Positions 45,080 through 54,400 of a stretch of 64,000 nt of DNA are shown in pieces; the first letter of the stretch is position 1; every line of letters begins with the position of its first letter. The stretch covers positions 33,564-97,563 of the forward strand of contig CAMLMV010000025.1 of NCBI GenBank assembly GCA_946481275.1, written 5' to 3'. The position numbers and the translations under genes were made by a program. The notes under the pieces are model-generated. The model was not told the origin of the DNA. It saw nothing but the letters and a program-made list of their open reading frames with translations, and ran no database searches. Origin of the DNA: an uncultured Massilia sp. (GTDB lineage Bacteria > Pseudomonadota > Gammaproteobacteria > Burkholderiales > Burkholderiaceae).

Positions 45080-45682
45080 TCAGAACCTGCGCGCTTCACG
45101 TCCACGCCAGGCCACCATCGCCAGCATCGCAACGAGCACCAGCGCCGCCGTCGACGGTTCCGGCACCTTGGTCACGCTGCTGACGAGGGTGGAAGGCGCC
45201 GCCAAGAGGATCTGTTCGCCAACGGGGGCAAACGGCTGCAGGAACAGGTTGCCCAGGTCGCCGTCGGCACCCAGGTAGTGCGTCGCGTCGAACAGCGCCC
45301 AGCCGAACGTCGTGCCGATGTCGCCCGGCAGCATGGTGAAGCTGACGTCGAAGCTGAACCTGCCGCCGAGCTGGATGGCCTGGACCAGGTCACCGCCGCC
45401 GCCGGCATTGCCGAACACGAACGGACCGGGCGCGGTGCCCACGACCGCGCCCGTCAGGTCCGCCGGGCCGTCGAACGCGCCCGTCAGGTTGCTCACGATG
45501 GCGGTCGCGGCCGGCGCGCCGTCCAGTCCCAGGAAGTACAGGTCCAGGAAGGCCGGGCCCGAACCGAGCGATGCGGTGTCGATGTCGACGTGGTAGAGCG
45601 GCGTGGCCGCTGCCTGGCCGCAGGTGCCGGTCAGCGCGGCCGCGAGTGCCAGCCACGAAAGGAAGTGCTTGAAGCGAGACAT
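45080..45682 (-). CDS. PEP-CTERM exported protein, copy 1
   Basis: A 200-residue protein with a signal peptide (FLSWLALAAALTGTCGQAAA) and a C-terminal PEP-CTERM sorting signal (VPEPSTAALVLVAMLAMVAW then RGREARR), the tag recognised by exosortase in EPS-producing Gram-negatives. The mature part (LYHVDIDTASLGSGPAFLDL, then IGTTFGWALFDATHYLGADG) is a beta-sandwich-like domain of unknown function, probably of the NF038129 PEP-CTERM group. It starts 11 bases after the stop of the giant lyase gene, so the two are co-transcribed. Its near-identical copy is at 50819-51421. The start ATG 45682 has AGGA 8-11 bases upstream. An association with extracellular polysaccharide or the lyase is inferred from the conserved pairing. 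Confidence 0.9.
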   Translation of the reverse strand: MSRFKHFLSWLALAAALTGTCGQAAATPLYHVDIDTASLGSGPAFLDLYFLGLDGAPAATAIVSNLTGAFDGPADLTGAVVGTAPGPFVFGNAGGGGDLVQAIQLGGRFSFDVSFTMLPGDIGTTFGWALFDATHYLGADGDLGNLFLQPFAPVGEQILLAAPSTLVSSVTKVPEPSTAALVLVAMLAMVAWRGREARRF

Positions 45683-45693
45683 GATCAGGTCCT

Positions 45694-48600
45694 TTACTGG
45701 ATGCTGAAGAGGGCCGGCGTGTACGCGATGCCGACCTTGTTCGGGTTGGAGAAGGTGGTCGTCAGCGTGACGCTCTGGCCGGCGGCCAAGCCGACGGCGG
45801 GCAGCGCCATGTACGGCACGCCATCCTTCACGCCGGTCTGGTTGTCCAGCGTGACGCCGGCCGTCAGCGCCTGCAGGCGCAGATGCAGCGGACCGGTGAG
45901 GGTCTGGCCACCGGTGTTCGTGAGCGTCACCGTACCCGTGTACTTGTTGGTGAAGCGGTTCACCGTCAGGCCCGAGCGCGCGATCGACACGGAGGACGTC
46001 ACGTCCACCGATTTGTCGATCGACACCGTTACCGTGTGCGCCTGTTCGGTGTTGCCCGCCCAGTCCTTGCTCCAGTAGCTCACCGTGTGCGTGCCGCTCG
46101 TGGTCAGCGTGACGGTGTTGCCCGTCTGCTGGGCCCCGCCGTCGACCGTGTAATACGTTGCCGAGACACCCGAGCCGCCCTGGTTGTCCGTGGCCGCGAA
46201 GGTGACCGTCGCGTCCGTGCTTACCGTTCCTTGCGGCGCGGTGGCCGTGGTGCTGGGCGCGGTCACGTCCGCGCCGTGCAGCGAGCCGTGCAGGCGAACT
46301 TCCCGGATGGAGCCGAACCACGCGTTCGGGTTGTACACACGGATGTAGCGGTAAGGCACCAGGCTGGTCACCGGCAGCATCTGCCACTCCGCCGTCGACT
46401 TGGCCGCCGGAGTCAGCGTGGTCCACGTGGTGTTGTCATTCGAGCCCTGGAACACGAGGCCGTTGACGCGCGTGTAGTACTGGTCCTGGCTGCCGATGAC
46501 CTCGGTGCTGGTCAGGCTGACCTGGTTGCCCTGCTTGAAGTCGAAGACCACCCAGGCGCCCGTGCCGGAACCGCCGGAGCCGTTACGGAAGTCCGAACCG
46601 GTGCTCAGGTTCGCGTCGAACAAGGTCTTCACGATCGTCAGCGTCGTGGCGGCGCTGCGGTTCGTGGTCGAATCGATCAGCGTTGCGATGGTCGGAACGT
46701 TCTGGATGAGGCCGCTCTCGTCGACCAGGTTCAGCGTGGTGCTGTCCGTCGTCTCCGTGACCTGGTAGCCCGGCGTGCCGTCCTTGGCGACGTAGTTGAT
46801 GGCGAACTTCACCGGGCCCGGCTGCGTGCCTTGCGGCAGGGTTGCGGTGGCGGTATAGGTGATGTTGTCCGTCGTGGTGAGCGCGGCGGGCAGGCCGGCT
46901 ATCGTCGCCGTCACGTTACTGATCGTTTCCTTGGCCGTGAAGCCCAGTTTCACGGTATTGCCCGGCACGATCCGGTTGCGCAGGGCCTGGGGCGAGCTGA
47001 GGGACGCGGTGGCGATCCGGTTGGTCGACGCCGTCGCACCATACAGGCGCAGTTCGGTCATGTTGCCGAACCAGGCGCCGGCGTTGGTCATGCGGATGTA
47101 GCGGTACGGCGTCGTGTCGGTGATCTTCAGCGTCTGCCAATCCATCGTGTTCGCTGCGGCAGTCGAGATCGTCGTCCACGTCGTATTGTCATTGGAACCT
47201 TGTACGAAGGTGCCATTGATCCGGCCGGAGTTCCGGTCCTGCAGGCCGATGACATCGACCCGCGACAGTGCCACGGTGCCACCGCCCCGGAAATCGAACT
47301 CGACCCAGCCATTGTTGCCGCTGCCGTTGAGGCGGTAGTCGGTGCCGGTCGTCAGGTTGTTGTCGAACAGCCGGTTCACGTACGTGATCACGTCGGTTGC
47401 ATTGCGGCCGTTGGAATCGGTGACGGTCGCGATGTCGAGCAGGTTGCCGATGTAATCCTTCTGGTCCGCGATGAACAGCGTCGACGAATCGGTCGGGAAC
47501 AGGATGGGTTCGGCATTGGCGCCGTCGGCGGTCTTGTAGTTGACGAGGAACTTCACCGGGCCGGTCGCCGTGGTCGGCTTGACGAGCAGGGTCGCCGTCC
47601 AGTTCAGGTTATCGGTGGTGGTGATGGTGGCCGGCTCGCCCTGGATCATGGCGCTCACGTTGTTGATCGGCTCGGTCGACTGGAACGACACCTTGATCGT
47701 GTTGCCCGCGATGACCCGGTTCCTCAGGGCCTGGTCGGAACCCAGTGACACACCGGTCAGCTTGTTGACCGTTTCGTAGCGGGTGCCGAAGATCCGGAAT
47801 TCGGTCATCTCGAGGATGTTGTACGACCAGAGCAGATCGACCATGGAGATCTTGAAGAAGCGATAGCGCTGGGTGCGGAACTCGTCCGCCACGTTCAGCG
47901 TCTGCATCTCCTCGACCATGCGCGTCTTGTCGGGCGTGATCTGCGTCCAGTTCACGAGGTCGTTGGATGCGAAGACGGTCGTGCCGCCGATCCGTTCCGG
48001 GAAGCTGCCGGGCGGCTTGAACTGGAACGCGGTCGCCGCCACCTTGAAGCCGGGGCCGAAGTCGATCGTTTGCGTGCGATTGTTCTCGATGGCCGAGCCG
48101 AACCCGATGTTGGTGCCGTCAATGTCGTCGATTGCGTTGGCGGGAGCGGGGCCGAGGTTAGTCACCAGGTTCGTCTTGAAGAACAGATTCGGGTAGTTGA
48201 TGCTGCCGTCCTTCAGCAGCGGGGTCAGTTCCTGCAGTCCGGAGACCGCGGTGCGCAACGTCGCCAGCTTCTGGAAGTAGTCGGCGTCGGTGCCCGAGCC
48301 TATCGTGGCCTGCAGGTCCGCGTAGACGCCGTCGTAGGCCGTCTTCGTCGACGTGACGTACAGCGTGTCCGGCTTGACCGCCGCCGTCACGGCGGTGACC
48401 ACCGCCTGGCGGTCGGCACCCACGACGACGATGACCCGCCTGGTGGTCACCGTGGTGCCGTCCGAGGCCTCGGCGATGAGCGTGTACGTGCCGGCCTGCG
48501 TCGGCGTCCACGAGAATGCGCCTGTGCTGGTGTCGAACGACGCGCCCTGCGGCAGGTTGTCGATGTTGTAGGTCACGACGTCGCCCGCGGCCGGGTCCGT

Positions 48601-50451
48601 GGCGGACAGGTCGAGCGTCACCGGGACGGTGGCGCCGGCATACGTGTACGCGGTCGCGTCGCCATTGCCGGACTTGAAGGCCGGCGGGCTCAGCAGGGTG
48701 CTCGACTGGATATTGATGTGGTCGACGTCGACCGTGGCACCGTTGCCGGTGACGGTAAAGGTAAGGAAGTCGGGCATGTTGAACGGCACCACGACGTAGC
48801 GCCACTGGCCCCGCGTGTTCGGCAACACGATCGACGTGCCATTGAGGCCCAGCGTCGCCTGGCCGTTGGTACGCACGCGCAATCCGATCGACGTCGTGGG
48901 CCAGCCGTACGTGTACACGGCATACCGCGTGCCTTGCGGCGTCGCCGTGGTGCGCACGAAGCCGGTCGAGCCTTCGGTCTGCGCCACCGAATTGCTGTCG
49001 TACGCCGTGAACCGGTCTTCTACTTCACGGTACGGATCGACGATCGGGATGCCCAGGTATTTGCTGCCTTCCGCTTCGGCGGCCCTGGGAATCGTCAGCC
49101 AGAAATCGCCGCCGCCATCCGTGCCGTCCCAGTTGTACGCCTTGCGCTTGGCGAAGATCGTCGTGTAGTTCGGAAGGAGGTGCTCCACGTCGAGGCCGCG
49201 CACGTACTTGTAGTAATAGAAGGCTTCCCAGGTGTTCTGCGAAAGCCGGCCGCGATACGCCCACGACACGCCGTTGTACATCGCGCGGATGCTGCCGTCC
49301 GGATTGACGCTCATGGCGACGGGCACCCATGGGATGTCGTAGCCGACCATGAATGTGCTCCACAACTCATGGACGGCCAGCAGGCGGTCATCCATGAACT
49401 CGTACGGGCCGACGGCGTCGGATGCCGTCGACGGCGTGCCCGACACCGGATCGACCCTGGTACCCTGCGCCAGCATCAGGCGCGCGAGGATTTCCGAGTT
49501 CGTGAGATCGCCGGCGCCGTGGGCCTGGTCGCGTCCCATTTCGACGTGCTGGATCTGCGGCGGAATCGCTTCGCCGGTGGCGTCGTTTTTCGTCACCGTC
49601 CGGAACAACTGCTTGATCGATCCGGTCCAGGCGGGGTCGGGTGCATCCTTGTTGACCATGAACCACTCGACGGCCGTGTTATAGCCGTCGCGGTCGCCCA
49701 TGAAGATCGAACCCGACATCTTGGCGATGGTCGTGTACAGGTGCTGGTTCATGAACCGGCAGTTGCAGTTGTCGAAGGTCTGGATCACGGGCGTGACCAG
49801 GTTCCTCGAGAAGTTGACCGTATCGTCGTCCGTCCACGCGAGGGCCGGCGTTTGCGTGCTCGTCGCGCGCAGGATTTCCGCCGCGGTCGTCATTCGCTGG
49901 AGCGGAATGCCTGTGTGAATGTGGGAATCCGTGTAATACGCGTATTGGGCGGGGTCCATCTGCGAGTACAGGCGGATGACGCGCATGGCGTTGTTTCGAT
50001 AGGTGTCGTCGCCCGTCATGAGATACATGACGGCCTGGGTATAGGCGATACCCGCGTCCACGATGAAGTTGCCTTCCTGGCCTTGCGACGTCAGGCCGTA
50101 AAAGGCCGGCCTGGTCGGATCGTTGCCGTTCATGTTCCTGATCCGCGGCGTACGCGAAGCGGAGGCGGAGCCGAGCATCATGTTGAAATGCGTGTACCAC
50201 GGCTCCTTCTTCGCCAGGACCTGGGCCCGTGCGTTCTCCAGCATCTCCTTGGTCAGCCCGACCCCGGGGTGCTTGAAACCGTTCGCATCGGTCGTTTCCG
50301 TGATCACCGGCTGGTAGCTGGTCACCAGCGTATCGATCGGGTCCGCCATCGCAACCTGGCCCGGCAAAGGTACCAGCGTCGTCGCGACGCCGACTGAAAA
50401 TGCCATGGCGACGATGCGCCTTAGCGCAGTGTCGAATTTATTTGTTCTCAC
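45694..50451 (-). CDS. Giant secreted alginate-lyase-family protein with discoidin-like modules, copy 1
   Basis: A 1585-residue protein with an N-terminal export signal (ends GQVAMADP). The alginate-lyase-type alpha/alpha-toroid domain is at about residues 55-430 (HTGIPLQRMTTAAEILRATS, FMNQHLYTTIAKMSGSIFMG, HVEMGRDQAHGAGDLTNSEI). A beta domain with an Ig/cadherin-like module follows (SATDPAAGDVVTYNIDNLPQ, then FSWTPTQAGTYTLIAEASDG). Three F5/8-type C (discoidin-like) units come next, two of them in a tandem 250-residue Ig-plus-discoidin module. After these are a chitobiase/FN3-like segment (TYYTVDGGAQQTG) and a terminal domain ending ALFSIQ. The start is a GTG (50451) preceded by GGGGGGACA; the homologous codon in copy 2 is ATG. 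It probably degrades or binds an acidic polysaccharide outside the cell. Substrate unverified. Confidence 0.85.
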   Translation of the reverse strand: MRTNKFDTALRRIVAMAFSVGVATTLVPLPGQVAMADPIDTLVTSYQPVITETTDANGFKHPGVGLTKEMLENARAQVLAKKEPWYTHFNMMLGSASASRTPRIRNMNGNDPTRPAFYGLTSQGQEGNFIVDAGIAYTQAVMYLMTGDDTYRNNAMRVIRLYSQMDPAQYAYYTDSHIHTGIPLQRMTTAAEILRATSTQTPALAWTDDDTVNFSRNLVTPVIQTFDNCNCRFMNQHLYTTIAKMSGSIFMGDRDGYNTAVEWFMVNKDAPDPAWTGSIKQLFRTVTKNDATGEAIPPQIQHVEMGRDQAHGAGDLTNSEILARLMLAQGTRVDPVSGTPSTASDAVGPYEFMDDRLLAVHELWSTFMVGYDIPWVPVAMSVNPDGSIRAMYNGVSWAYRGRLSQNTWEAFYYYKYVRGLDVEHLLPNYTTIFAKRKAYNWDGTDGGGDFWLTIPRAAEAEGSKYLGIPIVDPYREVEDRFTAYDSNSVAQTEGSTGFVRTTATPQGTRYAVYTYGWPTTSIGLRVRTNGQATLGLNGTSIVLPNTRGQWRYVVVPFNMPDFLTFTVTGNGATVDVDHINIQSSTLLSPPAFKSGNGDATAYTYAGATVPVTLDLSATDPAAGDVVTYNIDNLPQGASFDTSTGAFSWTPTQAGTYTLIAEASDGTTVTTRRVIVVVGADRQAVVTAVTAAVKPDTLYVTSTKTAYDGVYADLQATIGSGTDADYFQKLATLRTAVSGLQELTPLLKDGSINYPNLFFKTNLVTNLGPAPANAIDDIDGTNIGFGSAIENNRTQTIDFGPGFKVAATAFQFKPPGSFPERIGGTTVFASNDLVNWTQITPDKTRMVEEMQTLNVADEFRTQRYRFFKISMVDLLWSYNILEMTEFRIFGTRYETVNKLTGVSLGSDQALRNRVIAGNTIKVSFQSTEPINNVSAMIQGEPATITTTDNLNWTATLLVKPTTATGPVKFLVNYKTADGANAEPILFPTDSSTLFIADQKDYIGNLLDIATVTDSNGRNATDVITYVNRLFDNNLTTGTDYRLNGSGNNGWVEFDFRGGGTVALSRVDVIGLQDRNSGRINGTFVQGSNDNTTWTTISTAAANTMDWQTLKITDTTPYRYIRMTNAGAWFGNMTELRLYGATASTNRIATASLSSPQALRNRIVPGNTVKLGFTAKETISNVTATIAGLPAALTTTDNITYTATATLPQGTQPGPVKFAINYVAKDGTPGYQVTETTDSTTLNLVDESGLIQNVPTIATLIDSTTNRSAATTLTIVKTLFDANLSTGSDFRNGSGGSGTGAWVVFDFKQGNQVSLTSTEVIGSQDQYYTRVNGLVFQGSNDNTTWTTLTPAAKSTAEWQMLPVTSLVPYRYIRVYNPNAWFGSIREVRLHGSLHGADVTAPSTTATAPQGTVSTDATVTFAATDNQGGSGVSATYYTVDGGAQQTGNTVTLTTSGTHTVSYWSKDWAGNTEQAHTVTVSIDKSVDVTSSVSIARSGLTVNRFTNKYTGTVTLTNTGGQTLTGPLHLRLQALTAGVTLDNQTGVKDGVPYMALPAVGLAAGQSVTLTTTFSNPNKVGIAYTPALFSIQ

Positions 50452-50485
50452 GTCTGTCCCCCCATTTTTAACCTCTTCGTATTTA

Positions 50486-50500
50486 GGTTACCGATAACAT
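50486..50500. promoter_or_regulatory. GntR/LacI-type operator, lyase copy 1, proximal
   Basis: GGTTACCGATAACAT is close to the LacI-family consensus ATGTTACCGGTAACAT. It lies about 35 bases before the lyase start codon, in the 5' leader or promoter. The same word is found at 55481-55495. Confidence 0.6.
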
Positions 50501-50679
50501 TTTTGACCGGAGGCGGACCGGAAAAGCATGGCGCAGCAGCGCCGGCTGCATACCCGAACCGGGCTCCAGGGGTTTTTAATATATGAAGTACGTCTTGGTA
50601 ACAGCTGTATCGACGGGTGTGCCGCTCCCGTCTAGTGCTGGATGGTGATCGCGCCGTCATCTGCACTGGATGGGATTGT

Positions 50680-50695
50680 ACGTTATCGATACCAT
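50680..50695. promoter_or_regulatory. GntR/LacI-type operator, lyase copy 1, distal
   Basis: ACGTTATCGATACCAT: imperfect dyad of the same type as the proximal site, about 190 bp away. The paired sites could support DNA looping. The same word is found at 55630-55645. Confidence 0.55.
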
Positions 50696-50754
50696 ACAAT
50701 TGTAGACCTAATTTCAACAGGCGCGTACATATTTTTCGCCACGCTGGACAATGA

Positions 50755-50790
50755 AAAACCCCAAAAGCCGGGCAGCGGCCTTTGGGGTTT
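50755..50790 (-). terminator. Strong terminator after PEP-CTERM gene 2
   Basis: On the minus strand AACCCCAAAGGCCG / CGGCTTTTGGGGTT with a 5-base loop, followed by TTTTTC. It separates the two tandem lyase/PEP-CTERM units. Confidence 0.85.
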
Positions 50791-50818
50791 GGTGACGACT
50801 CAAGGACGTCAGGACGGG

Positions 50819-51421
50819 TCAGAAGCGGCGCACTCCTTGCCTACGCCAGGCCACCATCGCGAGCATGGCAACCAGCACCAGCGCCGCCGTCGACGGTTCC
50901 GGCACCTTGGTCACGCTGCTGACGCCGGTCGAAGGCGCCGCCACGAGGATCTGTTCGCCGACCGGGGCAAACGGCTGCAGGAACAGGTTGCCCAGGTCGC
51001 CGTCGGCGCCCAGGTAGTGCGTCGCGTCGAACAGCGCCCAGCCGAACGTCGTGCCGATGTCGCCCGGCAGCATGGTGAAGCTGACGTCGAAGCTGAACCT
51101 GCCGCCGAGCTGGATGGCCTGGACCAGGTCACCGCCGCCGCCGGCATTGCCGAACACGAACGGACCGGGCGCGGTGCCCACGACCGTGCCCGTCAGGTCC
51201 GCCGCGCCGTCCAGCGCGCCCGTCAGGCTGCTGACGATCGCGGTCGCGGCCGGCGCGCCGTCCAGTCCCAGGAAGTACAGCTCCAGGAAGGCCGGGCCCG
51301 AACCGAGCGACGCGGTGTCGATGTCGACGTGGTAGAGCGGCGTGGCGGCTGCCTGGCCGCAGGTACCGGTCAGCGCGGCCGCGAGTACCAGCCAGGATAA
51401 GAAGTGCTTGAATCGGAACAT
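50819..51421 (-). CDS. PEP-CTERM exported protein, copy 2
   Basis: A 200-residue near-identical copy of the PEP-CTERM protein at 45080: same signal peptide type, same mature domain (LYHVDIDTASLGSGPAFLEL) and C-terminal sorting signal (VPEPSTAALVLVAMLAMVAW then RRQGVRR). Differences are scattered single residues. It starts 11 bases after the stop of lyase copy 2, exactly as in copy 1, so the pair was duplicated as a unit. It should be processed by an exosortase encoded elsewhere and end up in or outside the outer envelope. Confidence 0.9.
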   Translation of the reverse strand: MFRFKHFLSWLVLAAALTGTCGQAAATPLYHVDIDTASLGSGPAFLELYFLGLDGAPAATAIVSSLTGALDGAADLTGTVVGTAPGPFVFGNAGGGGDLVQAIQLGGRFSFDVSFTMLPGDIGTTFGWALFDATHYLGADGDLGNLFLQPFAPVGEQILVAAPSTGVSSVTKVPEPSTAALVLVAMLAMVAWRRQGVRRF

Positions 51422-51432
51422 GGTCAGGTCCT

Positions 51433-54400
51433 TTACTGGATGCTGAAGAGGGTCGGCGTGTACGCGATGCCGAGCTTGTTCGGGTTGGAGAAGGTGGTCG
51501 TCAAGGTGACGCTCTGGCCCGCGGCCAGGCTGTTGACGGGCAGCGCCATGTACGGCACGCCATCCTTCACGCCAGTCTGGTTGTCCAGCGTGACGCCGGC
51601 GGTCAGCGCCTGCAGGCGCAGATGCAGCGGACCGGTGAGGATCTGGCCACCGGTGTTCGTGATCGTTACCGTACCCGTGTACTTGTTGGTGAAGCGGTTC
51701 ACCGTCAGGCCCGACCGCGTAATCGACGCGAAGGACGTCACGTCCACCGATTTGTCGATCGATACCGTCACCGTGTGCGCCTGTTCGGTGTTGCCCGCCC
51801 AGTCCGTGCTCCAGTAGCTCACCGTGTGCGTGCCGCTCGTGGTCAGCGTGACGGTGTCGCCCTTTTGCTGCGCACCGCCGTCGACCGTGTAATACGTCGC
51901 GGAGACGCCCGAGCCGCCCTGGTTGTCCGTGGCCGCGAAGGTGATCGTCGCGTCCGTGGTCACCGTGCCTTGCGGCGCGGTGGCCGTGGTGCTGGGCGCG
52001 GTCGTGTCCGCGGCGTTTACCGTACCGTACAGGCGCAGTTCGGTCATGTTGCCGAACCAGGCGTTGGCGTTGGTCATGCGGATGTAACGGTATGGCGTGG
52101 TGCCGGTCACCTTCAGCGACTGCCACTCCGGCGTGTTTCCGGCGAAGGTCGAGATGTTGGTCCACGTTGCATTGTCATTGGAACCCTGGACGACGGTGCC
52201 ATTGATTCGGCCCGAGTACTGGTTCTGGGGACCGATGACGTCGACGCGGGACAGCACCACGGTGACGTTGGGCCGGAAGTCGAACTTGATCCAGCCGTTG
52301 TTGCCGCTGCCGCTGAGGCGCAAGTCGGTGTTCGTCGTCAGGTTGCTGTCGAACAGTAGTTTTGCGTTCTTGACCACATCGGTCGCATTGCGGCCGTTGG
52401 AATCGGTGACGGTCGCGATGTCGAGCACGTTGTCGATGTAATCCTTCTGGTCCGCGATGAACAGCGTCGACGAATCGGTCGGGAACAGGACGGGCTCGGC
52501 GGCGGTGCCGTCGATGGTCCGGTAGTTGAGCAGCAGCTTCACCGGTCCCGGTGCCATGGTGGCCGTGACGACTGTCGTCGCCGTCCAGTTCAGGTTATCG
52601 GTCGTGGTGATGGTGGCCGGTTCGCCCTGGATCGTCGCGCTCACGTTGTTGATTGGCTCGGTCGACTGGAACGACAGCTTGATCGTATTCCCCGGCACGA
52701 CGCGGTTTTTCAGCGCCTGGTCGGAACCCAGCGACACGCTGGCCAGCTTGTTCACCGTTTCATGGCGGGTGCCGAAGATCCGGAATTCGCCGAGCTCGAG
52801 GATGTTATACGACCAGAGATCATGGATCATCGAGAGCTTGAAGAAGCGATAGCGCTTCGTGCGGAACTCGTCCGCCACGTTCAGCGTCTGCCAGCCCTCG
52901 ATCCCGAGCGTCTCGTCGGGCGAGATCCGGGTCCAGTTCTCGTTGTCGTTGGAACCGAAGATGGTCACGCCGCCGACGCGTTCCGGGAAGCTGGTGCGCG
53001 GCTGGAGCTGGAACTTGTTCGCAGCGACCTTGAAGCTGGGGCCGAAGTCCAGCGTGAACGTGTGATTGGTGTCGCGGGCGATGGTGAACGCGATGAAACT
53101 GTCGGTATTGTTATCGACGCCGTTCGCCGCCCAGTCGCCGAAGTTCGTCACCAGGTTCGTCTTGAAGAACAGGTTCGTGTAGTCCAGGCTGCCGTCCTTC
53201 AGCAGCGGGGTCAGTTCACGCAGGCCGGAGACCGCGTTGCGCAATGCCCCCAGCTTCTGGAAGTAGGTATCGTCGGTGCTCGAGCCGATCGTGTTCTGCA
53301 TGTCGGCGTAGGCACTCTCGTAGGCCGTCTTCGTCGCGGTGACGTACAGCGTGTCCGGCTTGAACGGCGCGGCGACGGTCGCCACGGCTGCCTGCCGGTC
53401 CGCTGCCACGACGACGATGACACGCCTGGTGGTCACCGAGGTGCCGTCCGATGCTTCGGCGATGAACGTGTAGGTGCCGGCCTGGGTCGGCGTCCACGAG
53501 AACGCGCCCGTACCGGTATTGAACGTGGCGCCCTGGGGCAGGTCGTCCATGTTGTAGGTCACCACGTCGCCCGCGGCCGGGTCCGTGGCCGACAGGTCGA
53601 GCGTCACCGGGATGGTGGCGCCGGCATACGTGTACGCCGTCGTGTCGCCATTGCCGGACTTGAAGACTGGCGGGCTCAGCAGAGTGCTGGACTTGACGTT
53701 GATGTGGTCGATGTCGACCGCCGTACCGGCACCGGTGATCTTGAGTGGCAGGAAATCGCCGAGGTTCATCGGCACCACGACGTAACGCCACTGGCCCCGC
53801 GTATTCGGCAACGCGAGCGACATGCCGTCGACGTCCATCATGGCCTGGCCGCCGGTGCGGATGCGGAAGCCCATGTTGGGGATGGCGGCCCCGTTATAGC
53901 TGTACACGGCGACGCGCGTGCCTTCCGGCGTGGCCGTGGCCCTTACAAAGCCGGTCGTGCCTTCGGTCTGCGCGACCGCATTGCCGTCGTATGCCGTGAA
54001 CCGGTCTTCCACTTCGCGATACGGGTCGACGATCGGGATGCCCAGGTACTTGCTGCCTTCCGTTTCGGCGGCCTTGGGAATCGTCAGCCAGAAGTCGCCG
54101 CCGCCATCGGCGCCGTCCCAGTTGTACGCCTTGCGCTTCGCGTAGATCGTCGTGTAGCCCGGCGAGACCTGTTCCAGGTCGATGCCGCGGACGTATTTGT
54201 AGTAATAGAAGGCTTCCCAGGTGTTTTGGGAGAGCCGGCCCCGGTACGACGGATTCACATTGTTGTACATCGCGCGGATGCTGCCATCCGGGTTGACGCT
54301 CATCGCGACGGGAACCCACGGGATCTCGTAGCCGATCATGTACTTGCCGAACAGTTCGTGCACGGCCAGCAGCCGGTCGTCCAGGAACTCGTACGGCCCG

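Larger units (their letters stand above)
45022..50712. repeat. Tandem duplication unit 1 (lyase, PEP-CTERM, operators)
   Basis: This unit and the one at 50755-55662 are direct copies in gene order, spacing (11 bases between lyase stop and PEP-CTERM start in both) and control region. Unit 1 carries an extra internal 250-codon module. Confidence 0.85.
50452..50818 (-). promoter_or_regulatory. Promoter region of lyase copy 1 plus terminator of copy 2
   Basis: A 367-bp gap holding two GntR/LacI-type dyads (50486-50500 and 50680-50695), the palindrome TACAATTGTA just after the second, and the terminator of the upstream unit at 50755-50790. No gene is seen in it. The block from about 50670 to 50712 is repeated almost exactly at 55620-55662. 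Confidence 0.6.
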
